In this document: positions 43,238 to 53,090 of the stretch, piece after piece
How the letters are laid out: each line of letters opens with the position of its first letter
How positions within the stretch are numbered: position 1 is the first letter of the stretch
Source: Rhodoplanes azumiensis
GTDB lineage: Bacteria; Pseudomonadota; Alphaproteobacteria; Rhizobiales; Xanthobacteraceae
Assembly: GCF_042682915.1 (NCBI RefSeq)
Contig: NZ_JBHUIW010000001.1
Location: forward strand, 310,001 to 374,000
DNA: 64,000 nt
Direction of reading: 5' to 3'
The notes under the pieces: model-generated
Told to the model about the DNA's origin: nothing
Database searches by the model: none
Seen by the model: only the letters and a program-made list of their open reading frames with translations
Position numbers and translations under genes: made by a program

Positions 43238-43572
43238 CGCGCGTCGTGTCCCCGGTCGAGACCGCGAGCGACCGGCACGTTCGTGCACCGAGTTCAGCGA
43301 TCTGGACCCATTCGAAATCATGGAGGCGTGTGGCGGAAAATAGGCGTTTGGCCTTGACACACGCCCGGTCACGGAAATGTTGATCCCCTGTTGCTGCAGC
43401 GACACACGCTGTGGTCACGGACGCACAAACGGCTTGCGGAGCGCGCGTCGTTGTCGTCGTCTCGCTGTACCGGCAGAGCCCGTCGTCCCGTCTCCACTCT
43501 GCACGGAACCGGTCGACGGACCGTCAAGGCGCACGTGCCGAAACCACCGATTTCGTCGAGCTTTCGTTCACC
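43238..43572. other. 335-bp divergent region between ilvD and the DNA glycosylase gene
   Basis: There is no gene. A TTGACA hexamer at 43354-43359 on the plus strand could be a -35 box for the glycosylase gene, but the expected -10 position is poor. I saw no leader peptide or attenuator for ilvD. Confidence 0.45.
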
Positions 43573-44175
43573 ATGACGCGGACCGCCGAGCCTCTTCGCC
43601 GCGCGCCGACGCGGCTCGATCGTGGCTTCTTCGATCGCAGCGTCCATCGCGTGGCGCCCGACCTGATCGGCGCGACGCTGCTCGTCGACGGCGTCGGCGG
43701 CGTGATCGTCGAGGTCGAGGCCTATCACCACACGGACCCGGCGGCGCACAGCTACATCGGCCGCACGGCGCGCAACGCCGTGATGTTCGGCCCGCCGGGG
43801 CATGCCTATGTCTATCGATCCTACGGCATCCACTGGTGCGTGAACGCGGTGTGCGAGCCGGAAGGCTCGGCGAGCGCGGTGCTGATCCGGGCGATCGCTC
43901 CGACCGAGGGGATCGAGACCATGCGGGCGCGCCGTGGCGTCGCCGACGACCGCCTGCTGTGCGCCGGGCCGGGGCGCCTGTGCGAGGCGCTCGGCATCAC
44001 GCGGGCGCTGGACGGGGCGCCGCTCGACGCCCCGCCCTTCGTGCTGCTGGCCCGCCGGGGCACGCCCGAGATCGTCGCCGGCCCGCGCATCGGCATCACC
44101 AAGGCGGCCGACCGGCCGTGGCGCTACGGGCTGAAGGGCTCGCCGTTCCTCAGCAAGCCGTTTCGTGGAGCGTGA
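43573..44175 (+). CDS. 3-methyladenine DNA glycosylase (AAG/MPG family)
   Basis: This 200-residue base-excision enzyme removes alkylated purines. The catalytic Glu is in GVIVEVEAYHHTDPAAHSY, followed by NAVMFGPPGHAYVYRSYGIHWCVN, the DNA-intercalating and binding segment. RIGITKAADRPWRYGL closes the domain. The start at 43573 (MTRTAEPLRR) fits the family length. A longer frame upstream is Arg/Ser noise. It is convergent with the PII gene. Confidence 0.92.
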   Translation: MTRTAEPLRRAPTRLDRGFFDRSVHRVAPDLIGATLLVDGVGGVIVEVEAYHHTDPAAHSYIGRTARNAVMFGPPGHAYVYRSYGIHWCVNAVCEPEGSASAVLIRAIAPTEGIETMRARRGVADDRLLCAGPGRLCEALGITRALDGAPLDAPPFVLLARRGTPEIVAGPRIGITKAADRPWRYGLKGSPFLSKPFRGA

Positions 44176-44232
44176 CGGCCCGCCGCCGGCCGCGGCGTGG
44201 GCGCGCGATCGAGCGGTGGCGACCGTGCGTCG

Positions 44233-44571
44233 TCAGAGGGCGTCGCCGTCGACCTCGCCGGTGCGGATGCGCAGCGCCCGCTCGATCGGGGTGACGAAGA
44301 TCTTGCCGTCACCGATATGGTCGGTGCGCGCGGCGCCCCGGATCGTCTCGATCACCCGCTCGACCCGGTCGTCGTCGACCACCACGTCGATGCGGATCTT
44401 CGGCAGGAACGCCACGACGTACTCGGCGCCGCGGTAGACCTCCTTGTGGCCGCGCTGGCGGCCGTAACCCTTGACCTCGGTGACGGTCATGCCCTGGGTT
44501 CCGGCGGACGTCAGGGCGTCGCGGACATCGTCGAGCTTGAAGGGTTTGATGACGGCGGTGACGAGCTTCAT
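44233..44571 (-). CDS. nitrogen regulatory protein PII (GlnB/GlnK family)
   Basis: This 112-residue protein is a trimeric sensor of 2-oxoglutarate, ATP and glutamine. The T-loop YGRQRGHKEVYRGAEY contains Tyr51, the uridylylation site. The C-terminal signature is GDGKIFVTPIERALRIRTGE. Neither glnA nor amtB is adjacent, so GlnB or GlnK cannot be decided from context; the RIRTGEVDGDAL tail looks more GlnK-like. TGGAG precedes the ATG. No convincing RpoN promoter is seen upstream. Confidence 0.93.
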   Translation of the reverse strand: MKLVTAVIKPFKLDDVRDALTSAGTQGMTVTEVKGYGRQRGHKEVYRGAEYVVAFLPKIRIDVVVDDDRVERVIETIRGAARTDHIGDGKIFVTPIERALRIRTGEVDGDAL

Positions 44572-44904
44572 GCGGCACTCCAGAAATCGGGGTCGGACGC
44601 CGAACAGACGGAGGGAAGCCCCGGCGCCCGAACAAGGCGCGGCGGTCCGAAGGCGTGTCGGTGCACCGCAAAATACCGATACGGCGCCGCCAAAACAGAC
44701 GGATTTCCACGCATTTGAGGATTTGCTGCCATGCACCGGCGGCGACCGGCACGGGTTGGCCACGATCGCCGTCGTTCCTGTCCCTCGGACCGACGGTCCG
44801 CGGGCCCGGACCCCATTCGCCCGGTGTCGGTGGATCACGCCGGAGAGGGGATATAGATCCCGGGCTCGGCGCCGACCCGCCGCCCCGGGATGACGGGCCT
44901 CGGA
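44572..44904. other. 333-bp gap between the PII gene and valS
   Basis: There is no gene. The region contains short GC palindromes. I found no clear promoter for the PII gene, whose upstream region this is, and no U-tailed terminator for valS. Confidence 0.5.
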
Positions 44905-47670
44905 TCAGCCGGCGTCCTTCAGCCGCTCCAGCGCCTCGATGAACTTGTCGCGGCGGGCGACCGCCTCCTCGCGCTTCTCGCGCTCGCCCTCGACCACCTC
45001 CTCGGGAGCCCGCGCCACGAAGTCGGCATTGGCGAGCTTGCCGTCGACCCGGGCGATGTCCGCCTCGGCTTTGGCCTTCTCCTTGGTCAGCCGGGCCTTC
45101 TCGGCGGCGATGTCGATCACGCCGGCGAGCGGGATGGCGGCCACCTCGCCGCGCACCACGAGCTGCACGGCGCCCTTGGGGGCGGCCGCGGCATGGCCGA
45201 TGCCCTCCAGCCGGGCGAGCCGCTCGATCACCTCGGCCCAGCGCCGTGCCCGCTCGATGGTCGTCGGCGCCCCGGTCAGCACCAGCGGCAGCTTGGTGGC
45301 CGGCGGCACGTTCATCTCGGCCCGCACCGAGCGGATCGCCGTCACGAGGTCGATCACCCACCCGATTTCGGCCTCGGCCTCCGGATTTTCCAGGCCTTCG
45401 GCCGCGGGCCAACGGGCCAGCGCCAGCAGCCCGTCGCGGGCCGGGCCGCCCTCGGCCGTGACGGTCCACAGCTCCTCGGTGACGAACGGCATGAACGGGT
45501 GGAGGAGCGCCAGGATGGCGTCGCGCACATGCGCCACCATGGCGCGGGTCTCGTCCTTGGCCGGGCCGTCGGCGCCGAGCAGCACCGGCTTGGCGAGCTC
45601 CAGGTACCAGTCGCAATAGACGTTCCAGACGAAGCGGTAGACGGCGCCCGCCGCCTCGTTGAACTTGTAGGCTTCGAGCGCCGCCGTGGTGTCGGCGACG
45701 GCACGGGCGAGCTCGTGGCCGATCCACTTGTTGAGCGTCTCGGTGGCGACGCGCGGGTCGAAGCCCGGAACCGTGACGCACCCGTTCATCTCGGCGAAGC
45801 GGCTGGCATTCCACAGCTTTGTCGCGAAGTTTCGGTACCCCTCGACCCGCGATTTCGCCAGCTTGATGTCCCGCCCTTGCGCCGCCATGGCAGCGAGCGT
45901 GAAGCGCAGCGCGTCGGCCCCGTACTCGTCGATGATCTCCAGCGGATCGATGACGTTGCCCTTGGACTTCGACATCTTCTGGCCGCGCTCGTCGCGGACC
46001 AGCGCGTGGATGTAGACGGTCTTGAACGGGACTTCGTCCATGAAGTGAAGTCCCATCATCATCATCCTGGCAACCCAGAAGAAAATAATGTCGAACCCGG
46101 TCACGAGCACGCTCGTCGGGTAGTAGCGCGAAAGCTCCTTCGTCTCGTCCGGCCAGCCGAGCGTCGAGAACGGCCACAGCGCCGAGGAGAACCAGGTGTC
46201 GAGCACGTCCTCGTCGCGGATCAGGAACGGCGACCGGCTCTCCGGATCGAGCGCCATGTCGTGCCCTTCCATGGGCGTGATGGCCTCGGTCTCGGCGTAA
46301 TAGGCGAGCGCCCGGGAGACGGCCTCCTCCTCGGTCTCGGCGACGAACACCTTGCCGTCCGGCCCGTACCAGGCCGGGATCTGGTGGCCCCACCAGAGCT
46401 GGCGGGAGATGCACCAGGGCTGGATGTTCTCCATCCACTCGAAATAGGTCTTCTCCCAGGTCTTCGGGACGAAGACGGTGGAGCCGTCGCGCACCGCGTC
46501 GAGCGCCCGGACGGCGAGCGCCTTGGCGTTGACGTACCACTGGTCGGTGAGGAACGGCTCGATGACGACGCCGGAGCGGTCGCCGTGCGGCACCATGTGG
46601 GTGTGCGGCTCGATCTTCTCGAGCAGGCCCTCGGTCTCCAGCCGCTCGACGATCGTCTTGCGCGCCTCGAAGCGGTCGAGCCCGTGCAGCGCGATCGTCT
46701 CGCGCAGCGCCTCGGTCATCTCGACCTTGTCGAGGAACGCCGCGTTCTCGGCGAGGTCGAGCCGGCCCTCGGTGTCGAGCACGTTGACGAGCGGCAGATG
46801 GTGCCGCCGGCCGACCTCGAAGTCGTTGAAGTCGTGCGCCGGGGTGATCTTGACGGCACCCGTGCCCTTCTCGGGATCCGAATACTCGTCGGCGACGATC
46901 GGGATGCGGCGGCCGACCAGCGGCAGGATCACGTGCCTGCCGACCAGGTGCCGGTAGCGGTCGTCGGTCGGATGCACCGCGACGGCGGTATCGCCCAGCA
47001 TGGTCTCCGGCCGTGTCGTCGCGACCGTGATGAACTCGCCCGTGCCCTCCACCGGATAGCGGATGTGCCAGAGATTCCCCTTCACCTCGACCTGCTGCAC
47101 CTCGAGATCCGAGATGGCGGTGAGGAGCTTGGGATCCCAGTTGACCAGCCGCTTGTCCTTGTAGATCAGCCCCTCTTCGTAAAGCTTGACGAAGACCTTC
47201 AGCACCGCACGCGAAAGCCCCTCGTCCATGGTGAAGCGCTCGCGCGACCAGTCGCACGAGGCGCCGAGGCGGCGAAGCTGGTTGACGATGGTGCCGCCCG
47301 ACTCGGCCTTCCAGGCCCAGACGCGATCCAGGAACGCCTCCCGGCCCATCTCGCGGCGCGACGGCTCCTTGCGCTGCATGAGCTGGCGCTCGACCACCAT
47401 CTGGGTGGCGATGCCGGCGTGGTCGGTGCCGGGCTGCCACAGCACGTCCTTGCCGCGCATGCGCTCGAACCGCACCAGCACGTCCTGCAGCGTGTTGTTG
47501 AGGGCGTGCCCCATGTGGAGCGAGCCGGTGACGTTGGGCGGCGGGATAACGAGGCAGTAAGGCGCGGCGTTCGCACGGTCCGGCCGTCCGGCCCGGAACG
47601 CCTGCGCCGCCTCCCAAGCGGCCGAGATGCGGTCCTCGATGGCGGCGGGCTGGTAGGTTTTCTCGATCAT
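44905..47670 (-). CDS. valS: valyl-tRNA synthetase
   Basis: This 921-residue class I synthetase has IPPPNVTGSLHMGHALN (HIGH-type motif, residues 42-58), the editing domain with TVATTRPETMLGDTAVAV, and KMSKSKGNVIDP (about 565). A C-terminal coiled coil (AEKARLTKEKAKAEAD) is typical of ValS. The start at 47670 (MIEKTYQPAAIEDR) is clear. Two short conserved stretches (about 45800-45850 and 46055-46105) carry unusual codons. It lies in the usual neighbourhood of popZ and tolC, with an MFS gene inserted. Confidence 0.97.
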   Translation of the reverse strand: MIEKTYQPAAIEDRISAAWEAAQAFRAGRPDRANAAPYCLVIPPPNVTGSLHMGHALNNTLQDVLVRFERMRGKDVLWQPGTDHAGIATQMVVERQLMQRKEPSRREMGREAFLDRVWAWKAESGGTIVNQLRRLGASCDWSRERFTMDEGLSRAVLKVFVKLYEEGLIYKDKRLVNWDPKLLTAISDLEVQQVEVKGNLWHIRYPVEGTGEFITVATTRPETMLGDTAVAVHPTDDRYRHLVGRHVILPLVGRRIPIVADEYSDPEKGTGAVKITPAHDFNDFEVGRRHHLPLVNVLDTEGRLDLAENAAFLDKVEMTEALRETIALHGLDRFEARKTIVERLETEGLLEKIEPHTHMVPHGDRSGVVIEPFLTDQWYVNAKALAVRALDAVRDGSTVFVPKTWEKTYFEWMENIQPWCISRQLWWGHQIPAWYGPDGKVFVAETEEEAVSRALAYYAETEAITPMEGHDMALDPESRSPFLIRDEDVLDTWFSSALWPFSTLGWPDETKELSRYYPTSVLVTGFDIIFFWVARMMMMGLHFMDEVPFKTVYIHALVRDERGQKMSKSKGNVIDPLEIIDEYGADALRFTLAAMAAQGRDIKLAKSRVEGYRNFATKLWNASRFAEMNGCVTVPGFDPRVATETLNKWIGHELARAVADTTAALEAYKFNEAAGAVYRFVWNVYCDWYLELAKPVLLGADGPAKDETRAMVAHVRDAILALLHPFMPFVTEELWTVTAEGGPARDGLLALARWPAAEGLENPEAEAEIGWVIDLVTAIRSVRAEMNVPPATKLPLVLTGAPTTIERARRWAEVIERLARLEGIGHAAAAPKGAVQLVVRGEVAAIPLAGVIDIAAEKARLTKEKAKAEADIARVDGKLANADFVARAPEEVVEGEREKREEAVARRDKFIEALERLKDAG

Positions 47671-47936
47671 GGGTCCGGATTCTTTACGCGGCGGGGCACG
47701 ATCGCGAAGCGCCGCAAGAGGTTCGGCGACGATCGCGGGTCCGCCCTGGAAGATGGCGGGCGCCACCAAACCCCCCGCACCCGCCGCTGTCAACGCCGCC
47801 GAACGGCGGCCGCCCGGGCGGACCACGCGGCGGAGCGAGCGCCCACCGCGGCGGTTCGGCGGCGTCCGGGCCGTGGCGCCTGGAGCGCCCCTCCGGATCG
47901 TGTAAGCTGCCGGCTCGCAAGGATCCGACGCCTCAC

Positions 47937-49136
47937 GTGCCGACCGCCCCACCCGCCTCGCCCTCGTTCACCCGCCCGATCGCCGTGCTGTCGCTCGCCG
48001 CCTTCGCCAGCCAGGCGCAGGTGCGCGCCGCCGACACCGTGCTGCCGCAGATCGCCGCCGACTTCGGCGTGACCGTCGGGGTGGCCTCGGTCGTGGTGTC
48101 GTCCTATCTGGTCGTCCACGGGACGCTGCAGCTCGTCAGCGGGCCGGTCGGCGACCGCTTCGGCAAGTTCCGCACCGTGGCGATCGCGGCCACCCTCGCC
48201 TCGCTGCTGGTGCTGGCCTGCGCCCTGACCGGCACGCTCGCCGGGCTGACCGCGATGCGGCTCGCCTGCGGCGCCGCTGCGGCCTGCGTCATTCCGCTCG
48301 GCATGGCCTATATCGGCGACACCGTGCCCTACGAGCGGCGCCAGCAGGTGCTCGGTCGCTATCTCGGCGGCCAAGTGATGGGCCAGCTCTTCGGCCAGGC
48401 GGCGGGCGGCATCGTCGGCGACGCCTTCGGCTGGCGCGCCGTGTTCGTGGTGCTGGGCGGCATCTTCATGGTGGCGGCGCTGGCGCTCGCCGTCGAGCTT
48501 GCCCGCAATCCGGCGACCCGCGTCCGCACCGACGACGGCCCACGCATCGGCATGATCGCGGGCTACGGCATCGTGCTGCGCAACCGCTGGGCCCGCACCT
48601 TGATGCTGATCGTGTTCGTCGAGGGAGCACTGATGTTCGGCGGGCTCGCCTATGTGGGCGCCGATCTCGTCGCCCGCTTCGGGCTGAGCTTCACGCTGGT
48701 CGGCGTGGTGCTCGGCAGCTTCGGGCTCGGCGGGCTGATCTATGCCAGCGCGGTGCGGGTTCTGGTCGGCCGGCTCGGCCAGGTCGGCCTGTCGATCGGC
48801 GGCGGCGCCACGCTCGGCCTCGCCTACGCGATTCTCGCGCTGACGCCGCGCTGGTGGCTCGCGCCGCTCGGCGTGGTGCTGCTCGGGCTCGGCTTCTACA
48901 TGCTGCACAACACGTTGCAGACCAATGCGACGCAGATGTCGCCGGAGGTCCGCGGCACCGGCGTGGCGCTGTTCTCGTCGTCGCTGTTCCTCGGCCAGCC
49001 GCTCGGCGTCGCCGTGTGGGCGCCGGTCTACGATCGCTTCGGCGCGCGTCCCGTGTTCCTGGTCACGGCCGTGCTGCTGCCGCTGATCGGGCTGTGGTTC
49101 GCGGCGAAGCTGCGGCGCCGCGCGACAGGCCCCTGA
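47937..49136 (+). CDS. MFS transporter, DHA1-like
   Basis: This 399-residue protein has about twelve membrane segments. The loop between helices 2 and 3 carries GPVGDRFGKFRTV, the MFS signature, and helices 4-5 carry RLACGAAAACVIPLGMAYIGD. It resembles drug/H+ antiporters of the Bcr/arabinose efflux kind. The substrate is unknown. The start is a GTG at 47937 with AAGGA 13 bases upstream. It diverges from valS and is convergent with popZ. Confidence 0.88.
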   Translation: MPTAPPASPSFTRPIAVLSLAAFASQAQVRAADTVLPQIAADFGVTVGVASVVVSSYLVVHGTLQLVSGPVGDRFGKFRTVAIAATLASLLVLACALTGTLAGLTAMRLACGAAAACVIPLGMAYIGDTVPYERRQQVLGRYLGGQVMGQLFGQAAGGIVGDAFGWRAVFVVLGGIFMVAALALAVELARNPATRVRTDDGPRIGMIAGYGIVLRNRWARTLMLIVFVEGALMFGGLAYVGADLVARFGLSFTLVGVVLGSFGLGGLIYASAVRVLVGRLGQVGLSIGGGATLGLAYAILALTPRWWLAPLGVVLLGLGFYMLHNTLQTNATQMSPEVRGTGVALFSSSLFLGQPLGVAVWAPVYDRFGARPVFLVTAVLLPLIGLWFAAKLRRRATGP

Positions 49137-49178
49137 TGGCCGTGCGGCGGCGAGCGACGCTCCGGATGCCCGGGCGGG

Positions 49179-49910
49179 TCAGGTCCGGCCGCGGGAGACG
49201 CGCTCGATCTCGGCCCGGACCAGCCGCTCGACCATCTGCGGAAGATTGTCGTCGAGCCACGCCTTGAGCATCGGCCGCAGCATCTCGCGGACGAGATCCT
49301 CCAGCGTGCGGGCGTTCTGCACCAGCACCGTGTGGGCGAGCGTGTTGAAGGCCGAATCGACCGCCGCCGAGGTGGTGGCCGACAGCAGCGGGCGTCCGTC
49401 CTCGACCGGACGCGGCGGCGCCTCGTCCCAGCCGGCGCGCTCGCTGAACACCACGTCGGGCCGGCCGTCGACCTTGCGCAGGCCGGGCGGCGCCGTGCGC
49501 ATCGATTCGGTGAGCTCCAGCACATCGTCGGCGGGCGCCCGGGCGACCGGTGGCGCGGCCGGGGCCGGCGGCGGGGGCGGCGGCGGAGGTGCCACGGCGA
49601 CCGGCTCGGGCTCCGGCGGCGGTGGTGGTGGCTCCTCCTCGGGCTCGGGCGTCGAATCGAAGCTCGCGAACAGCGCGTCGATGTCGTCCTGGCTGTTCGA
49701 CGCGTCGGGCGCCTTGGCGGGCGCGGCAGGGGCCGGAGCAGGCGCCGGCGCGACGGCGACCGGCGCGGGCTTCGCTTCGGGCTTGGCCTCGGGCTTGGAT
49801 TCGGCCTTGGCAGCGGCGGGCTTGGCGGTGTCGTCGTCGGCAATGATCCGGCGGATGGAGGCCAGGATCTCCTCCATCGACGGCTCTTGCGCCTTTGCCG
49901 GTTGGTTCAT
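49179..49910 (-). CDS. popZ: PopZ, polar organizing protein (DUF2497)
   Basis: This 243-residue protein has a conserved short N-terminal helix (EPSMEEILASIRRIIADDD), a long Pro/Ala/Glu-rich disordered middle (about 30-150), and C-terminal helices (FNTLAHTVLVQNARTLEDLV, then LRPMLKAWLDDNLPQMVERL). It forms polar condensates that anchor the chromosome origin through ParB and recruit cell-cycle regulators. The position between valS and tolC is conserved in alphaproteobacteria. The ATG at 49910 matches the family N-terminus. Confidence 0.93.
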   Translation of the reverse strand: MNQPAKAQEPSMEEILASIRRIIADDDTAKPAAAKAESKPEAKPEAKPAPVAVAPAPAPAPAAPAKAPDASNSQDDIDALFASFDSTPEPEEEPPPPPPEPEPVAVAPPPPPPPPAPAAPPVARAPADDVLELTESMRTAPPGLRKVDGRPDVVFSERAGWDEAPPRPVEDGRPLLSATTSAAVDSAFNTLAHTVLVQNARTLEDLVREMLRPMLKAWLDDNLPQMVERLVRAEIERVSRGRT

Positions 49911-50080
49911 GCGATCCGTTCCCGTTTCCGGTCGTCCCGGTCGAGCCGACGATCAGAGGGGTCGAATCATCGCCCCAGAGCTTCGACGCAGTATGAAGGC
50001 CATGCCGCCATCTGCAAGCAATCCAACGACATTACGCCCAGGTCGCTGCGTCCGCATAGGGCCTTTGCGTGCTCCGAGGA

Positions 50081-51478
50081 TCAGCGCCCGTCGGGCGTGC
50101 GGGTTCCGGCCCAGGCATCGCGGACCTGATGATAATGCGTGACCGGGTCGTAAATCGAGGTGGGCAGGCCGAGCACGACGGGCGACAGCCGCCCGACCGC
50201 CGCGAGCAGCGTGTAGGAGGCGACGACGCGATCGCGCTGCGCCGTGACCAGCGCGACGCGCGCGTTGACCAGCTCCTGCTGGGCGTTGAGGACGTCGAGC
50301 GTGGTGCGCTGGCCGACCCGGGCCTCCTCGCGCACGCCGTTGAGGGCGATCTCGGCGGCCGAGACCTGCGCCTGGGTCGCCTCGATCTGCGCCTTGGCGG
50401 CGGTGAGCTGGCCCCAGGCCTGGACGACGTTGGCCTGCGCCTGGTCGCGCGCCGTCTCGAGGTCGAGCCGCTTCTGGCCGAGCGTCTCCTTGGCCGAGCG
50501 AATCTGGGCGTAGTTGGCGCCGCCCTGGTAGAGCGGCACCGAGAGCTGGCCGATCACCGAGGCGTTGAACTGCTTCGGGATCGTCGGGCTCACCTCCCAG
50601 CTCTGCTGCACGTTCGCGGTGGCGGTCAGGGTCGGCAGCAGCGTGCCTTCGTTGATCTTCACCTGCAGGGCCTGGACGTCGATGCCGAACATCGCCGCCG
50701 TGACGCTCGGGTTCTGGGCCCGGCCGGTGTCGACCGAGGCCGGCAGAGTGCCGGGCGACAGCCGGTCGACCGGGGTGGCGGCCGAGAGCTTGCCGGGCTC
50801 GACCCCGATCACCTGGCGGTAGGTCGCCTTCGACGAGGTGTAGTTCGACTCGGCCTGCGACACCTGCGAGCGGCCGGCGGCGAGGCGCGATTCGGACTGG
50901 GCGACGTCGGTGCGGGTCACCTCGCCGACCGCGAAGCGGTCGCGGGTCTGGCGAAGCTGCTCCTGCAGCACCTCGACGTTGCGCCGCTGGAGATCGAGGA
51001 TCGCCGTGTCGCGCAGCAAATTCATGTAGGCGGTGGCGCCGTTGAGCAGGACGTTCTGCTCGATCAGCCGCAGCGTCTCGCGCGCCGCCGAGACCTGCCC
51101 TTCGGCCTGCCGCACGCGGTTGCCGGTCTGGTAGCCGTTGAACAGCGTCTGCGTGCCGGTGATGCCGACGCCGTGCGGCGTGAAGGCCCCTTCGGTGACC
51201 ACCGTGAGGGCGCCCTGCTGGTTCTCGGTCCGCTGATACTGGCGACCGACGCTGGCGGACGCCGTGATGCTCGGCCGGTAGCCCGACAGCGCGGTCGGGA
51301 CGTTCTCGTCGGTGGCGCGCACGATCGCACGCTGCGAGTTCAGCTGCGGATTGTTCTGGTAGGCCTGGGCGAGCGCCCCCGGCAGCGTGTCGGCCAGCGC
51401 CGGCCCGACGCCAGCCGTCAGTGTCGCGGCGATCACCGCTGCACCGAGCCGCTGCCGATACCTCGTCGCCACCTGCAT
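50081..51478 (-). CDS. tolC: TolC family outer-membrane efflux protein
   Basis: This 465-residue protein has a signal peptide ending AGVGPALADTLPGAL and two TolC repeats: ALAQAYQNNPQLNSQRAIVR and TAAMFGIDVQALQVKINEGT begin the equivalent halves. It forms the trimeric channel for type I secretion and RND pumps. The start at 51478 has GGAGG six to seven bases upstream. The order popZ-tolC-Pcm-like is the normal rhizobial layout. It can serve the RND pump at 34-38.7 kb, which lacks its own channel gene. Confidence 0.94.
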   Translation of the reverse strand: MQVATRYRQRLGAAVIAATLTAGVGPALADTLPGALAQAYQNNPQLNSQRAIVRATDENVPTALSGYRPSITASASVGRQYQRTENQQGALTVVTEGAFTPHGVGITGTQTLFNGYQTGNRVRQAEGQVSAARETLRLIEQNVLLNGATAYMNLLRDTAILDLQRRNVEVLQEQLRQTRDRFAVGEVTRTDVAQSESRLAAGRSQVSQAESNYTSSKATYRQVIGVEPGKLSAATPVDRLSPGTLPASVDTGRAQNPSVTAAMFGIDVQALQVKINEGTLLPTLTATANVQQSWEVSPTIPKQFNASVIGQLSVPLYQGGANYAQIRSAKETLGQKRLDLETARDQAQANVVQAWGQLTAAKAQIEATQAQVSAAEIALNGVREEARVGQRTTLDVLNAQQELVNARVALVTAQRDRVVASYTLLAAVGRLSPVVLGLPTSIYDPVTHYHQVRDAWAGTRTPDGR

Positions 51479-51634
51479 GACCAACCTCCACCTCACCACA
51501 CGCATTTCCGCCCGACGCCAATCACGCCGGAGCGGCATCAGAATAGGAACCGGTCAGTGCGGTGGGAACCCCGACGGCGAAAAAGATGCACGGTGGCGCA
51601 ATCGCGCCACAGCCCGGGCTACGACAAATTTGTG

Positions 51635-52303
51635 TCAGAAAACAAAGGTCGGCGGGGTGACGAAGGCGGGCAGAACGGGCGCCGCGGCGTCGAACACCGG
51701 GAGACCGCTGGGCTCGCGATTCACCGACCGGTAGAGAATCACCTCGCCGGGCGCCTTGGTGCCGACCACGGCGATCAGCCGCCCCCCCTCGGCGAGCTGG
51801 GCGAGCAGCGCGCGGGGCACGCTGTCGACCGTGCCGTTGATCAGAATGGCGTCGTAGGGGCCGTCGGCGGGCCATCCGGCCTCCAGCGGTCCGGCGACCA
51901 CGCTCGCGTTTTCGACCCCGGCCGAAGCGAGCAGCTTCGCGGCCGATTCGGCGAGCGCCGGCGTCTCCTCCAGCCCGACCACGCGGGCGGCGAGACGGGC
52001 CAGCACCGCCGTCGAGTAGCCGGTGCCGCAGGCGATATCGAGCACCCGATCGGTCTCGGCGAGCTCGAGCGCCTGGATCATCCGGGCGAGCACCATCGGC
52101 TTGAGGAGGCAGCGGTCGGGCTTGCCGTGGGCGACGACGGCCACCGGCAGGTCGCCGTCCATGTAGGCCATCGGCGCCTTGGCGGACGGGACGTAGTGCT
52201 CGCGCGGCACCTCGAGCAGCGCCGTGACGAGGCTCCGATCGGTGACGCCGTTCGGTCGCACCTGGTTGTCGACCATCTTGTGGCGTGCGGCAGCGAAATC
52301 CAT
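51635..52303 (-). CDS. second protein-L-isoaspartate methyltransferase family protein
   Basis: This 222-residue protein starts MDFAAARHKMVDNQVRPNGV, with EVPREHYVPSAKAPMAYMDG and the SAM motif LDIACGTGYSTAVLARL. It is distinct from the Pcm at 14.9 kb and belongs to the shorter PCMT subgroup found next to tolC in rhizobia, where isoaspartate repair is not proven. It lies 156 bp upstream of tolC on the same strand. The start at 52303 is the family start, not the much longer open frame upstream. Confidence 0.88.
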   Translation of the reverse strand: MDFAAARHKMVDNQVRPNGVTDRSLVTALLEVPREHYVPSAKAPMAYMDGDLPVAVVAHGKPDRCLLKPMVLARMIQALELAETDRVLDIACGTGYSTAVLARLAARVVGLEETPALAESAAKLLASAGVENASVVAGPLEAGWPADGPYDAILINGTVDSVPRALLAQLAEGGRLIAVVGTKAPGEVILYRSVNREPSGLPVFDAAAPVLPAFVTPPTFVF

Positions 52304-52451
52304 GGGTGCGGCTCCGCTTGCGTCCCCGGCCGGACGCGGACGGCGGTGTTGTGGAACAGGCCCCCGGAAAAGGCAAGGCGACCCTGCCCTGCTGCGACGG
52401 ACCGGGGTGTTTTCGACCCGGGCCGAGACGATCGAGACCGGCGGCGCGTGG

Positions 52452-53090
52452 TCAGCGCAGGAACGGGTTGGTCGCCCGTTCGTGCCCGATCGTCGAGGTC
52501 GGGCCATGGCCGCACACGAAGGCGAGGTCGTCGCCGAGCGGCAGGAGCTTCTCGGTGATCGAGCGGATCAACGTGTCGTAGTCGCCGCCCGGCAGGTCGG
52601 TGCGGCCGATCGAGCCGCGGAACAGCACGTCGCCGACCAGCGCGAAGCCCTGGCTGCGATCCACATAGGCGACGCTGCCGGGCGAATGGCCCGGGCAGTG
52701 CAGGATCTCGAGCGTGAGCTCGCCGACCGACACGGTCTCGCCCTCGTCGAGCCACCGGTCCGGCACCATGTCGCGGGCCGGGATGCCGTAGCCGCGGCCG
52801 GTCTCGGCGAGGCGCTCCAGCAGGAACAGGTCGTCGCGATGCGGGCCGATGATCGGCACGCCGAGGCGTTCCTTCATCTCGGCGGCGCCGCCCGCATGGT
52901 CGATGTGCCCGTGGGTGAGCCAGATGCCCTCGACCGCGATGCCGGCCTCGGCGATCGCCGCCTCGATCCGGTCGAGATCGCCGCCCGGATCGACGACGAC
53001 GCCCGTCTTGGTCGCCTCGCACCACAGGACCGTGCAGTTCTGCTGGAACGGCGTGACGGGAACGATGGCGGCACGGGCGCGGGTGGTCAT
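52452..53090 (-). CDS. metallo-beta-lactamase fold hydrolase, YcbL/glyoxalase II-like
   Basis: This 212-residue protein has the metal motif THGHIDHAGG (HxHxDH, residues 60-65) and further ligands in LHCPGHSPGSVAYVD, LVGDVLFRGSIGRTDLPG and CGHGP. The length and VTPFQQNC start are those of YcbL-like hydrolases, which cleave thioesters such as S-lactoylglutathione in some cases. Its ATG overlaps the pgl stop by 4 bp, placing it as the last gene of the pentose phosphate set. The true substrate is unknown. Confidence 0.88.
   Translation of the reverse strand: MTTRARAAIVPVTPFQQNCTVLWCEATKTGVVVDPGGDLDRIEAAIAEAGIAVEGIWLTHGHIDHAGGAAEMKERLGVPIIGPHRDDLFLLERLAETGRGYGIPARDMVPDRWLDEGETVSVGELTLEILHCPGHSPGSVAYVDRSQGFALVGDVLFRGSIGRTDLPGGDYDTLIRSITEKLLPLGDDLAFVCGHGPTSTIGHERATNPFLR

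Noticed and set aside
43354..43382. Sigma-70 promoter for the DNA glycosylase gene
   Set aside because: The -35 TTGACA is perfect but the -10 at normal spacing is poor, so it is mentioned only in the gap description.
44572..44904. RpoN (-24/-12) promoter for the PII gene
   Set aside because: GG and GC dinucleotides with the required spacing were looked for on the minus strand and no good match was found.
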